A DNA stretch of 6,486 nt, from positions 1-6,486 of the forward strand of contig JAGXIS010000047.1 of the NCBI GenBank assembly GCA_024635465.1, given 5' to 3'. This document shows, piece by piece, positions 1 through 5,965 of the stretch. Within the stretch, counting starts at the first letter, position 1. Every line of letters starts with the position of its first letter. A program made the position numbers and the translations under genes. The DNA is from Bacteroidota bacterium. Lineage in GTDB: Bacteria; Bacteroidota; Rhodothermia; Balneolales; Balneolaceae. The notes below the pieces were generated by a model. That model was not told the DNA's origin, ran no database searches, and was given only the letters and a program-made list of their open reading frames with translations.

Positions 1-189
1 ATTCTGAGGAAATGCATCCAAGAACTGAAAGGACACTATAAGAAGCTCATCCGATTCCTGTTTGATTATCCAAATGCAGATTCAGAAGATATTGCTGAAT
101 TTTTTGATATTTCTGTCAGCAATGCTTGGATTCGAAAGCATAGAATGATTCAGAAATTGAATGAATGTGTTAGAAAAAAATTTAAATAA
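1..189 (+). CDS. sigma-70 family RNA polymerase sigma factor, C-terminal fragment
   Basis: The frame is open from base 1 to a TAA at 187-189 and gives the last 62 residues of a protein whose start lies outside the window. The pattern fits sigma region 4, which reads the -35 promoter element: an amphipathic stretch opening with LRKCIQELKGHYKKLI, then a helix-turn-helix at about residues 27-50 of the fragment (DSEDIAEFFDISVSNAWIRK), ending in a basic tail (NECVRKKFK). The IAExFxIS...N motif and the final LxEC are typical of the small ECF-like sigma factors common in Bacteroidota and relatives. Regions 2 and 3 cannot be seen, so the subclass is open. It is followed after 94 bases by a membrane protein with an anti-sigma-like N-terminus, which supports the sigma call. 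A LuxR-type or other helix-turn-helix regulator is the main alternative. Confidence 0.7.
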   Translation: MLRKCIQELKGHYKKLIRFLFDYPNADSEDIAEFFDISVSNAWIRKHRMIQKLNECVRKKFK

Positions 190-202
190 AATTGTAAGGA
201 AT

Positions 203-231
203 TTGAAAAAAAGAGCTCTTACATATATATG
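203..231 (+). promoter_or_regulatory. candidate promoter with internal palindrome, upstream of the TPR/anti-sigma-like gene
   Basis: TTGAAA at 203-208 (5 of 6 to TTGACA) is followed 17 bases later by TATATG at 226-231 (4 of 6 to TATAAT). A perfect 10-bp palindrome, AAGAGCTCTT (211-220), lies between the two boxes, where an operator could sit. The region is AT-rich, so chance matches are likely. If real, it would let the downstream gene be transcribed apart from the sigma factor. Confidence 0.2.
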
Positions 232-294
232 AGAGATTTCATTGTGCTATTAAAACCCAAGCTTTTGAATAAAACCCAACCAGATGAAGAATAA
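229..294 (+). other. possible leader ORF overlapping the next gene's start
   Basis: An ATG at 229-231 opens a 21-codon frame (MRDFIVLLKPKLLNKTQPDE plus E) that ends at TAA 292-294, so it overlaps the first 11 bases of the 254-residue gene in another frame. There is no convincing Shine-Dalgarno before it. It could couple translation or be chance; nothing in its sequence points to a known leader peptide. Confidence 0.15.
251..279 (+). repeat. 10-bp direct repeat TAAAACCCAA (two copies)
   Basis: TAAAACCCAA occurs at 251-260 and again at 270-279, separated by nine bases (19 bases start to start). The second copy ends four bases before the ATG at 284. The two copies fall in different frames of the small overlapping ORF, so coding constraint does not explain the repetition. 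They could be tandem protein-binding sites or an RNA element acting at the ribosome-binding region. The identity is exact; any function is inferred. Confidence 0.5.
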
Positions 295-1048
295 AGAAAC
301 GATTGAAATATCTAAGCGGATAGATGCCTATATACGCGGTAATCTTTCAAAGAAAGAGATAGACGAGCTTTGGCTCCTTTTTCTGAAGAACCCACATTAT
401 TATGACTTGTTTGAAACGGAGCTACACCTAAGAAGTCTGACTCTAAAGAACAAGCATTTCGGCGGTAAGATCATCGACAAAAGAGGACACAAAAAACGTA
501 TTAAACAGTGGGTTATGGCGGCAGCGGCTACGGTTATTGTCGTATTAACCATTCAATTTTACATTATTGACACTACCCCGGGTATAGATACTTTGGCACT
601 AAACTCCATATCATACAATGAAATGGCTGCCGGTAATGTCGAAAGATCTGATGATGATTTTATGATAAATTTTGAAACTGAGATGAACCGTGCAATGGCA
701 GCGGCTTATATGTTAAAAAAAGATGAATCAATAGAGATGTTTAGAGATCTTAAAGCATCTGTAATAAACGAATCCCAGAGAGTCCGAATCGAATTCAACC
801 TGGCAATTCTTTATTATAACAGTTCAGAATTTGAGTTAGCAAGAGATTCATTTATCACAGTTACACAATCTAATGCTGTGGATGAGATCTATATTGAACG
901 TGCATGGTGGTTTTTGGCAAACACATACCTAAAAATGAATGATCAAGAGAAAGCAATGGAGGCAGTTCTAAGGGTTAAAAATCTGAATGGAAATAATCGT
1001 GACTTAGCCACGACACTTCTCGAAACTCTGAATGAAAGAGGGCAATGA
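284..1048 (+). CDS. putative membrane-anchored anti-sigma-like protein with TPR-like periplasmic region
   Basis: The 254-residue product has three parts. Residues 1-74 are cytoplasmic and charged; the segment RIDAYIRGNLSKKEIDELW, then FLKNPHYYDLFETELHL, resembles the short helical N-terminus of anti-sigma factors in Bacteroidota-type genomes (xIxxYxxGxLSxxExxxL). Residues about 75-95 (QWVMAAAATVIVVLTIQFYII) form one transmembrane helix preceded by a basic RGHKKRIK stretch, giving an N-in, C-out topology. Residues about 130-250 are helical with at least two TPR-like units (about 165-198 and 204-237: FNLAILYYNSSEFELARDSF; WWFLANTYLKMNDQEKAMEA). There is no cysteine, so it is not a zinc-binding anti-sigma factor. 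The ATG is the first in frame after a TGA at 266-268, and no clear Shine-Dalgarno precedes it. Its position just after a sigma factor suggests that it restrains that sigma factor or links it to an envelope complex. A plain TPR scaffold is the alternative. Confidence 0.7.
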   Translation: MKNKETIEISKRIDAYIRGNLSKKEIDELWLLFLKNPHYYDLFETELHLRSLTLKNKHFGGKIIDKRGHKKRIKQWVMAAAATVIVVLTIQFYIIDTTPGIDTLALNSISYNEMAAGNVERSDDDFMINFETEMNRAMAAAYMLKKDESIEMFRDLKASVINESQRVRIEFNLAILYYNSSEFELARDSFITVTQSNAVDEIYIERAWWFLANTYLKMNDQEKAMEAVLRVKNLNGNNRDLATTLLETLNERGQ

Positions 1049-1051
1049 TCA

Positions 1052-1084
1052 CATTCTGTAATGAATACTATAATAATCAGAATG
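1052..1084. other. weak inverted repeat between convergent genes
   Basis: CATTCTG (1052-1058) and CAGAATG (1078-1084) can form a 7-bp stem with a 19-base AT-rich loop in the 51 bases separating the TPR gene's stop from the ppk1 stop. Neither strand has a proper T-run after the stem, so it is a poor intrinsic terminator. It is the only structure I see between the two convergent genes. Confidence 0.25.
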
Positions 1085-1099
1085 AATCTCGATTTTCAA

Positions 1100-3337
1100 T
1101 TAGCTTTTGGGAATCGGTTCTGATACACGTTTTGTATGGTCCATAAAATATTGATGAGAACCGATCTTCATTTCCCCCTTCTTTCTCTTAACTTTTACAT
1201 ACTTTTTGTTAGAGTTCAATATCCATCTCTGCTGATTGTCTTTCAGATAAACATTAAGCATAAACTGCAAATACTTTTTCAAATTAGGATTCTCAATCGG
1301 AGCCAATACTTCAACTCTCGCATCCAGGTTTCTATGCATCCAATCTGCTGACCCAACGTAATAGACGTGTTCCCCCCTGTTATGGAAATAAAAACATCTG
1401 GAGTGTTCTAAAAATCGTCCGATCACTGAATGAACTTGAATATTTTCACTCAGCCCCTTCTTTTGTGGAATCAATCTGCATACACCTCTTACAATCAAAT
1501 CGATCGAAACACCGGCTTGTGATGCTTCATACAATTTTTGGATTATCAATGGATCCTCTAAACTATTCATTTTTCCAATGATACGTGCTTCATTACCGGC
1601 TGAAGCCTCTTCTATTTCAGTATCAATCAGTCTAATAATATTTTTTCGGAGATGTTTCGGGGCTACAAAAGCCTTTTTAAATGTTTGGTCCGGCGCATAA
1701 CCTGTCAGTAGGTTAAATACATCCGTTATATCAGATCCAAGCTCATCATCACATGTAAACAGACCTAAATCTTCATAGAGTTGGGCAGTATCCGGATGAT
1801 AATTTCCGGTGCCGATATGCACATACCTTCGCAATCCACCCTGCTCTTCTCTGACAACAATGGTCAATTTTGAGTGAATCTTTAAGCCTGTTATTCCATA
1901 GGATACATGAACACCGGCTTTCTCAAGACGGTTTGCCCATGAAATATTTCTCTCTTCATCAAACCGAGCTTTTAATTCGATCAATATAGCAACCTGTTTG
2001 TCATCTTCTGCCGCTTTGATTAGAGCATGCATAATCGGTGAATCGCTGGAGGTTCTATAAAGAGTCTGTTTGATCGCCAATACCTTTGGATCATTTGCTG
2101 CCTCCTCAATAAATCGCTGAGTTGATGTTTCAAAACTGTGGTAAGGGTGATGAACCACAAAATCCCCTTTTCGAATCACTTGAAAAATACTTGGAGTATC
2201 TTCATCCAGAGGATGTCGTAGAACAGGATGTAATGTAGGAACCCACTGCTTCTCTTTCAAGTGGTTAAATCCCTGTATTTTATATAGTTGTGTAACATCT
2301 GACAAGCCTATAGGCCCATTCATTTCAAATACATACTGTTTCTCAATATTTAAATGATTCAGCAGATATTGCTTCACTTTTAGAGGAGTGTTTTTATCAA
2401 TTTCCAGCCTGACAATCTCGGCAAATCGCCGCTCCCGCAACTCATCCTCAATCATTTCCAGAAGATCATCTGCCTCCTCTTCATTACGCTCGATATCCGC
2501 ATTTCTGGTAACACGAAATACATTGGCACTCAATATTTCAACACCCGGGAAAAAGCGTTCAATTTTTGCGATGATTAAATCCTTTGTTGAAATGAGAGTT
2601 ACCGCTTCCTCTGTTCGTCCAAGCTCAATCCAACGGGGTCGATTAGCAGGTATTTTAATCCGTGCAAAAAGTACCTCACCTGTATTCTGTTTTTTTAATT
2701 GAATCGCTAACGAGCGGCTTTTGTTAGAGATAAAAGGAAATGGATGCGCTTCATCAACAGCCAAAGGAGTTATGATGGGATACAACTGTGAATCGAAGTA
2801 TTGATTAGCTACTTCTTTGAGTGGGTCGGACAGCTCATCATATGATTTAATATGAATTCCATTTTTTTGCAAACCGGGTTCAATGTCTTCTAAAAAACAA
2901 CTTCTGTAGCTGTTGATCATTTTCAACACTTCACGTCGGATATCAAAGAGCTGTTCTTCCGGTGATTTCCCATCTATTGAGAGCTCAGACACTCCTGCAT
3001 GCAACTGTCTTTTCAATCCGCCCACACGCTTCTGAAAAAACTCATCCAGATTGGAACAGACAATGCCAATAAACTTTGCTCTTTCGAGTAAGGGCAGACT
3101 TTTGCTTTGCGCCTCTGACAATACCCGCCAGTTAAATTTTAACCAACTCAATTCATAATTATCAAAATAATCACTGCCAAAAATTTTCAATTCACTCGGA
3201 CTCATATCCTTCATTAGACCCTTATTTTTCAATATTTCATTCTTCAATGGATTTGCATCCTTCTTCTTGAACTTCTTATTTAAGAAATTCATCGACTCAA
3301 ACTTTCGATTCACTTCAGTTTCTGATGATTTCGCCAT
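1100..3337 (-). CDS. ppk1: polyphosphate kinase 1
   Basis: Ppk1 reversibly moves the terminal phosphate of ATP onto long-chain polyphosphate, usually as a membrane-associated multimer. Aligned by eye with E. coli Ppk (688 residues), this 745-residue protein keeps the key residues at constant offsets: ATP-contact Asn96 in SNLDEFF, Mg-binding Arg428 (LYR) and Arg458 (ELKARFDEE), phosphorylated His488 (GLKIHSK), the second conserved histidine His507 (YVHIGTGNYHP), Tyr521, Arg617 (LIVRGVC) and His645 (RFLEHSR). Domain order is normal: N-terminal helical domain from about residue 57 (YFDNYELSWLKFNWRVL), middle domain about 170-360, and two phospholipase D-like C-terminal domains. The first 50 or so residues are an extra lysine-rich, low-complexity extension; Met16, Met42 and Met45 are alternative starts, and no Shine-Dalgarno decides between them. 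It is transcribed away from ruvB and converges on the TPR gene. No ppx gene is adjacent and no Pho-box is recognisable upstream. Confidence 0.97.
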   Translation of the reverse strand: MAKSSETEVNRKFESMNFLNKKFKKKDANPLKNEILKNKGLMKDMSPSELKIFGSDYFDNYELSWLKFNWRVLSEAQSKSLPLLERAKFIGIVCSNLDEFFQKRVGGLKRQLHAGVSELSIDGKSPEEQLFDIRREVLKMINSYRSCFLEDIEPGLQKNGIHIKSYDELSDPLKEVANQYFDSQLYPIITPLAVDEAHPFPFISNKSRSLAIQLKKQNTGEVLFARIKIPANRPRWIELGRTEEAVTLISTKDLIIAKIERFFPGVEILSANVFRVTRNADIERNEEEADDLLEMIEDELRERRFAEIVRLEIDKNTPLKVKQYLLNHLNIEKQYVFEMNGPIGLSDVTQLYKIQGFNHLKEKQWVPTLHPVLRHPLDEDTPSIFQVIRKGDFVVHHPYHSFETSTQRFIEEAANDPKVLAIKQTLYRTSSDSPIMHALIKAAEDDKQVAILIELKARFDEERNISWANRLEKAGVHVSYGITGLKIHSKLTIVVREEQGGLRRYVHIGTGNYHPDTAQLYEDLGLFTCDDELGSDITDVFNLLTGYAPDQTFKKAFVAPKHLRKNIIRLIDTEIEEASAGNEARIIGKMNSLEDPLIIQKLYEASQAGVSIDLIVRGVCRLIPQKKGLSENIQVHSVIGRFLEHSRCFYFHNRGEHVYYVGSADWMHRNLDARVEVLAPIENPNLKKYLQFMLNVYLKDNQQRWILNSNKKYVKVKRKKGEMKIGSHQYFMDHTKRVSEPIPKS

Positions 3338-3478
3338 GTGTAAAAAAAGGTTTAATTTCGACTCAAATGATTACTTTCTAGAGGCAACCATATTGGTGTT
3401 CTATCTGATAAAACGGAATATTTCTTCGAATCTGACTAATTATTATTTTCAAGATCAGTTTTCAAGCGACAAGTTAAG

Positions 3479-3484
3479 TATAAT
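3479..3484 (+). promoter_or_regulatory. candidate -10 box for ruvB
   Basis: A perfect TATAAT lies 37 bases before the proposed ruvB start, in the 184-base spacer (3338-3521) between divergent ppk1 and ruvB. It would give a leader of roughly 30 bases. No good -35 hexamer stands 16-18 bases upstream, and the spacer is AT-rich, so this is a tentative call. A 5-bp inverted repeat (TGTTA 3498-3502, TAACA 3512-3516) lies between it and the start codon. I found no convincing promoter for ppk1 on the minus strand in this spacer. Confidence 0.35.
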
Positions 3485-3521
3485 AAGATAAATTTAGTGT
3501 TAACTCATAGATAACAGTTTT

Positions 3522-4547
3522 TTGAATAATCCATTGCTAAATCCGGAAGAGAAAGATATTCAGATCGAAGAGTCGTTGCGTCCTTCTTCTATTCAGGAAT
3601 TTATCGGTCAAAAGAAAGTGATTAATAACTTATCCATTTTCATTAAAGCGGCTAAAAAGAGAGGTGAAGCGCTGGATCATGTCATTATTTCGGGTCCACC
3701 CGGGCTGGGGAAAACGACACTTGCCCATATCATTTCCCGTGAAATGGGTGTTCAAATAAAACCGACAACCGGCCCGGTTTTGGAGAAACCTGGGGATTTG
3801 GCAGGCCTTTTGACCAATTTGGAGAAGGGTGATGTACTTTTTATTGATGAAATTCACCGACTGAATCCGATTATCGAAGAGTATCTCTACTCTGCTATGG
3901 AAGATTACAAACTGGATATTGTGATCGACTCAGGTCCCAACGCACGGAGTGTACAGATAGACCTGAACCAGTTTACCCTTGTAGGGGCAACCACCAGAAA
4001 GGGTCTACTTACGGCTCCTCTGCGTGCCCGGTTCGGGATCGACATGCGCCTCGACTACTACGACACGGAACTACTGCAGAGAATCGCCCTTCGAACTGCC
4101 AATATTCTGGAATTCGGTATCACAGAAAAGGGTGCATTTGAAATAGCCCGAAGAAGCAGAGGTACGCCACGAATTGTCAATAAACTACTTCGCAGAACCC
4201 GCGACTTTGCACAAGTTGAAGATCTGACTTCTATCGATGATGCTATCGCTGATAAAGCATTAAATGCACTGGATGTCGATAAAAACGGTTTGGATGATAT
4301 GGATGTTCGTATTCTGAAGGCGATTATCGAAAACTACAAAGGGGGTCCGGTTGGACTGGGAACCCTCGCTGTAGCCGTTGGTGAAGATAAGGGTACTATT
4401 GAGGAGGTTTATGAACCCTTTCTCATCAAAGAAGGATTTATTCAGAGAACGCCAAAGGGACGGGTTGTAACCCTGAAATCTTATCAATACTTAAAGATCG
4501 ATCCGGGTAAATCGGGCAAAGATTCTAACAATCCGGGGCTCTTCTAG
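3522..4547 (+). CDS. ruvB: Holliday junction branch migration ATPase RuvB
   Basis: RuvB is the hexameric AAA+ motor that, with RuvA, drives branch migration of Holliday junctions before RuvC cuts them. Visible motifs in the 341 residues are the N-terminal [13 protein letters not shown] (18-30), Walker A GPPGLGKT (58-65), Walker B with DEIH (DVLFIDEIH, 104-112), sensor 1 GATTRKG (155-161), arginine finger LRARFG (R170), sensor 2 GTPR (R217), and a C-terminal winged helix of about 257-328 ([20 protein letters not shown]) that binds DNA. Length matches the family. The start is unusual: upstream the frame closes at TAA 3501-3503, with no ATG between that stop and codon 75. TTG at 3522 gives [12 protein letters not shown]; a second TTG at 3534 is the alternative. 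There is no Shine-Dalgarno. ruvA and ruvC are not in the window. metK follows on the same strand after 93 bases without an intervening terminator. Confidence 0.97.
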   Translation: MNNPLLNPEEKDIQIEESLRPSSIQEFIGQKKVINNLSIFIKAAKKRGEALDHVIISGPPGLGKTTLAHIISREMGVQIKPTTGPVLEKPGDLAGLLTNLEKGDVLFIDEIHRLNPIIEEYLYSAMEDYKLDIVIDSGPNARSVQIDLNQFTLVGATTRKGLLTAPLRARFGIDMRLDYYDTELLQRIALRTANILEFGITEKGAFEIARRSRGTPRIVNKLLRRTRDFAQVEDLTSIDDAIADKALNALDVDKNGLDDMDVRILKAIIENYKGGPVGLGTLAVAVGEDKGTIEEVYEPFLIKEGFIQRTPKGRVVTLKSYQYLKIDPGKSGKDSNNPGLF

Positions 4548-4595
4548 CACTGGCTCACCATTCAATAAATTCAGGTTTAAAGAGGGAAATTTTCT

Positions 4596-4603
4596 TACCT
4601 TTT
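4596..4603 (+). promoter_or_regulatory. candidate -7 box for metK
   Basis: TACCTTTT in the 93-base ruvB-metK spacer matches the Bacteroidota -7 consensus TAnnTTTG at all fixed positions but the last. No TTG (-33 element) lies at the expected distance upstream; the nearest AT-rich candidate is TTTAAA at 4576-4581. If used, the metK leader would be about 30 bases, too short for a known SAM riboswitch. Relevance depends on the organism using the Bacteroidota-type sigma factor, which is inferred. Confidence 0.3.
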
Positions 4604-4640
4604 CACCCTTAACGAAACCACTATTGAATTAATCAAACAG

Positions 4641-5792
4641 ATGAAAAATTTATTTACCTCAGAGTCGGTATCGGAAGGGCATCCGGATAAAGTGTCCGAT
4701 CAAATTTCAGACGCTATTTTAGATGCAATGCTCACGCAAGACCCCGACTCCCGGGTGGCCGTGGAAACGCTGGTTACCACCGGCCTGGCGATGGTCTCCG
4801 GAGAAGTGAGAACCGATGCTTATGTAGATATCCAGGAGACGGTTCGCAAGGTGATCCGCGATATCGGCTACACCAAAGCGAGCTACCGCTTCGATGCGGA
4901 CTCCTGCGGGGTGATCTCAGCGATCCACCAGCAGAGTGAGCACATCGCCATGGGCGTGGACGCCTCCGGGGATAAAGCCCAGGGAGCCGGCGATCAGGGG
5001 ATGATGTTCGGCTACGCCACCACAGAGACGCCGGCCTACATGCCGATGACCCTGCAGTACTCCCATGAGCTGCTGAAGAAACTGGCACACATTCGAAAAA
5101 ACACGACACTGATGCCCTATCTGGCCCCCGACAGTAAGAGTCAGGTAACCGTTGAGTATGACCAAAACAACCAACCCCGCCGGGTGGATACCATTGTGAT
5201 CTCCACGCAGCACGATGAAGGGGTAGACCAGGCGCAGATCAAGGCGGATGTGAAGGAGCATCTGATCTCTTCGGTGATCCCGGCCGAGCTGATGGACGCC
5301 GATACGATTCTGCACGTGAACCCAACGGGGATGTTTGTGATCGGTGGACCGCATGGGGACACCGGCCTGACCGGGCGAAAGATTATAGTCGATACCTATG
5401 GCGGACGGGGCGCTCATGGAGGGGGAGCCTTTTCGGGCAAGGACGCCTCGAAGGTAGACCGCAGCGCGGCGTATGCCACACGGCACATCGCCAAGAATGT
5501 GGTGGCGGCAGGTTTGGCCCAGGAGTGTCTGGTGCAGGTAGCGTATGCTATTGGAGTAGCCGATCCGGTGTCGATCCATGTGAATACCTATGGAACCGGC
5601 AAGGTGGGCAATGATAAGCTGGCGCAGGCGATCATGAAGGTATTTGATTTAACTCCTGCAGGGATCGTGTCACGATTAAAGCTGAAGACACCGGGATTCC
5701 TGAAGACAGCAGCCTACGGCCATTTCGGAAGAGATGAATTCACCTGGGAAAAGCTCGACTATGTAGATGAAATCGCAAATGCGGTTAAGTAA
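4641..5792 (+). CDS. metK: S-adenosylmethionine synthetase (methionine adenosyltransferase)
   Basis: MetK makes S-adenosylmethionine from methionine and ATP in the cytoplasm, with phosphate and diphosphate as by-products; the enzyme is usually a tetramer. The 383 residues match the E. coli length (384) and carry the family signatures: [11 protein letters not shown] near the N-terminus with ATP-contact His14 and Mg-binding Asp16, Glu42 (K+ site in the family), [11 protein letters not shown] (115-125), [20 protein letters not shown] (235-254) and the glycine-rich loop GGGAFSGKD (260-268). The start fits the family exactly, though no Shine-Dalgarno is visible. Composition is odd: about 59% GC by hand count over 4741-5640, against about 42% in sampled ruvB lines and roughly that in its own first 100 bases. 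Codon choice shifts accordingly to CTG, GGC and GCC. No SAM-I, SAM-II or similar riboswitch is recognisable upstream. A strong intrinsic terminator follows. Confidence 0.98.
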   Translation: MKNLFTSESVSEGHPDKVSDQISDAILDAMLTQDPDSRVAVETLVTTGLAMVSGEVRTDAYVDIQETVRKVIRDIGYTKASYRFDADSCGVISAIHQQSEHIAMGVDASGDKAQGAGDQGMMFGYATTETPAYMPMTLQYSHELLKKLAHIRKNTTLMPYLAPDSKSQVTVEYDQNNQPRRVDTIVISTQHDEGVDQAQIKADVKEHLISSVIPAELMDADTILHVNPTGMFVIGGPHGDTGLTGRKIIVDTYGGRGAHGGGAFSGKDASKVDRSAAYATRHIAKNVVAAGLAQECLVQVAYAIGVADPVSIHVNTYGTGKVGNDKLAQAIMKVFDLTPAGIVSRLKLKTPGFLKTAAYGHFGRDEFTWEKLDYVDEIANAVK

Positions 5793-5814
5793 ATAGTCGG
5801 AACTTCCGAAATCG

Positions 5815-5841
5815 GTGGTTAGAAAGAGGTTATGTAACCAC
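5815..5841 (+). other. overlapping alternative hairpins after metK
   Basis: GTGGTTA (5815-5821) can pair with TAACCAC (5835-5841), a 7-bp stem with a 13-base loop. Alternatively, GGTTA (5828-5832) can pair with TAACC (5835-5839) as a tight hairpin. Both use the same 3' arm, so they exclude each other. They lie between the metK stop and the intrinsic terminator and may only guard the mRNA 3' end. Confidence 0.25.
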
Positions 5842-5848
5842 AATTAAC

Positions 5849-5890
5849 AAAGCCTGTTCTGTAAATTTCAGAACAGGCTTTTTTTTATTT
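5849..5890 (+). terminator. intrinsic terminator after metK
   Basis: AAGCCTGTTCTG (5850-5861) pairs perfectly with CAGAACAGGCTT (5869-5880) around a 7-base loop TAAATTT; A5849-T5881 extends the stem to 13 bp. A run of eight T (5879-5886) and then ATTT follow at once. It lies 56 bases after the metK stop and separates metK from the amidohydrolase gene. The A-run before the stem is short, so termination on the minus strand is less likely. Confidence 0.95.
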
Positions 5891-5954
5891 TCATAATCAG
5901 AAAATGAATAGCTAAGTTTCGCAGACTTGTTTTAAGATTGAATCATAATAAAAT

Positions 5955-5958
5955 GGAG
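5955..5958 (+). promoter_or_regulatory. Shine-Dalgarno for the amidohydrolase gene
   Basis: GGAG lies seven bases before the ATG at 5966 and supports that start. An out-of-frame ATG at 5953 overlaps the GGAG and opens only a nine-codon frame, so it is not a competing gene start. The other three complete genes in the window show no comparable motif. Confidence 0.6.
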
Positions 5959-5965
5959 TTATTCT

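Noticed and set aside
1136..2702. Plus-strand open frames inside ppk1 (1136-1351 and 2388-2702)
   Set aside because: Antisense shadows of a fully conserved ppk1 frame; low-complexity serine-rich or hydrophobic translations with no start signals.
3387..3397. ACCA-TAT-TGGT inverted repeat in the ppk1-ruvB spacer, considered as an operator
   Set aside because: The arms are only four bases and do not extend; this is expected by chance in a 184-base spacer.
3456..3465. Possible ppk1 promoter on the minus strand (TTGAAA at 3460-3465)
   Set aside because: The hexamer 17 bases further along, TAATTA, is a poor -10 match, and it would leave a leader of about 100 bases with no further support.
3267..3491. 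Plus-strand 74-residue frame crossing the ppk1 start into the spacer
   Set aside because: It overlaps the ppk1 N-terminal coding region and the likely promoter region, and has no ribosome-binding site or recognisable motif.
3630..4487. Minus-strand frames inside ruvB (3630-3857 and 4260-4487)
   Set aside because: Each is 75 residues, entirely opposite conserved RuvB motifs, with no domain character of its own.
4548..4640. SAM riboswitch or other leader RNA before metK
   Set aside because: The spacer is only 93 bases, shows no multi-stem fold or terminator/antiterminator pair, and the candidate promoter leaves a leader of about 30 bases.
4774..5579. Long minus-strand open frames opposite metK (4917-5579 and 4774-5109)
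   Set aside because: They lie wholly within the GC-rich core of an unmistakable metK, where stop codons are rare by composition; their translations are Arg/His/Gly-rich with no recognisable domain.
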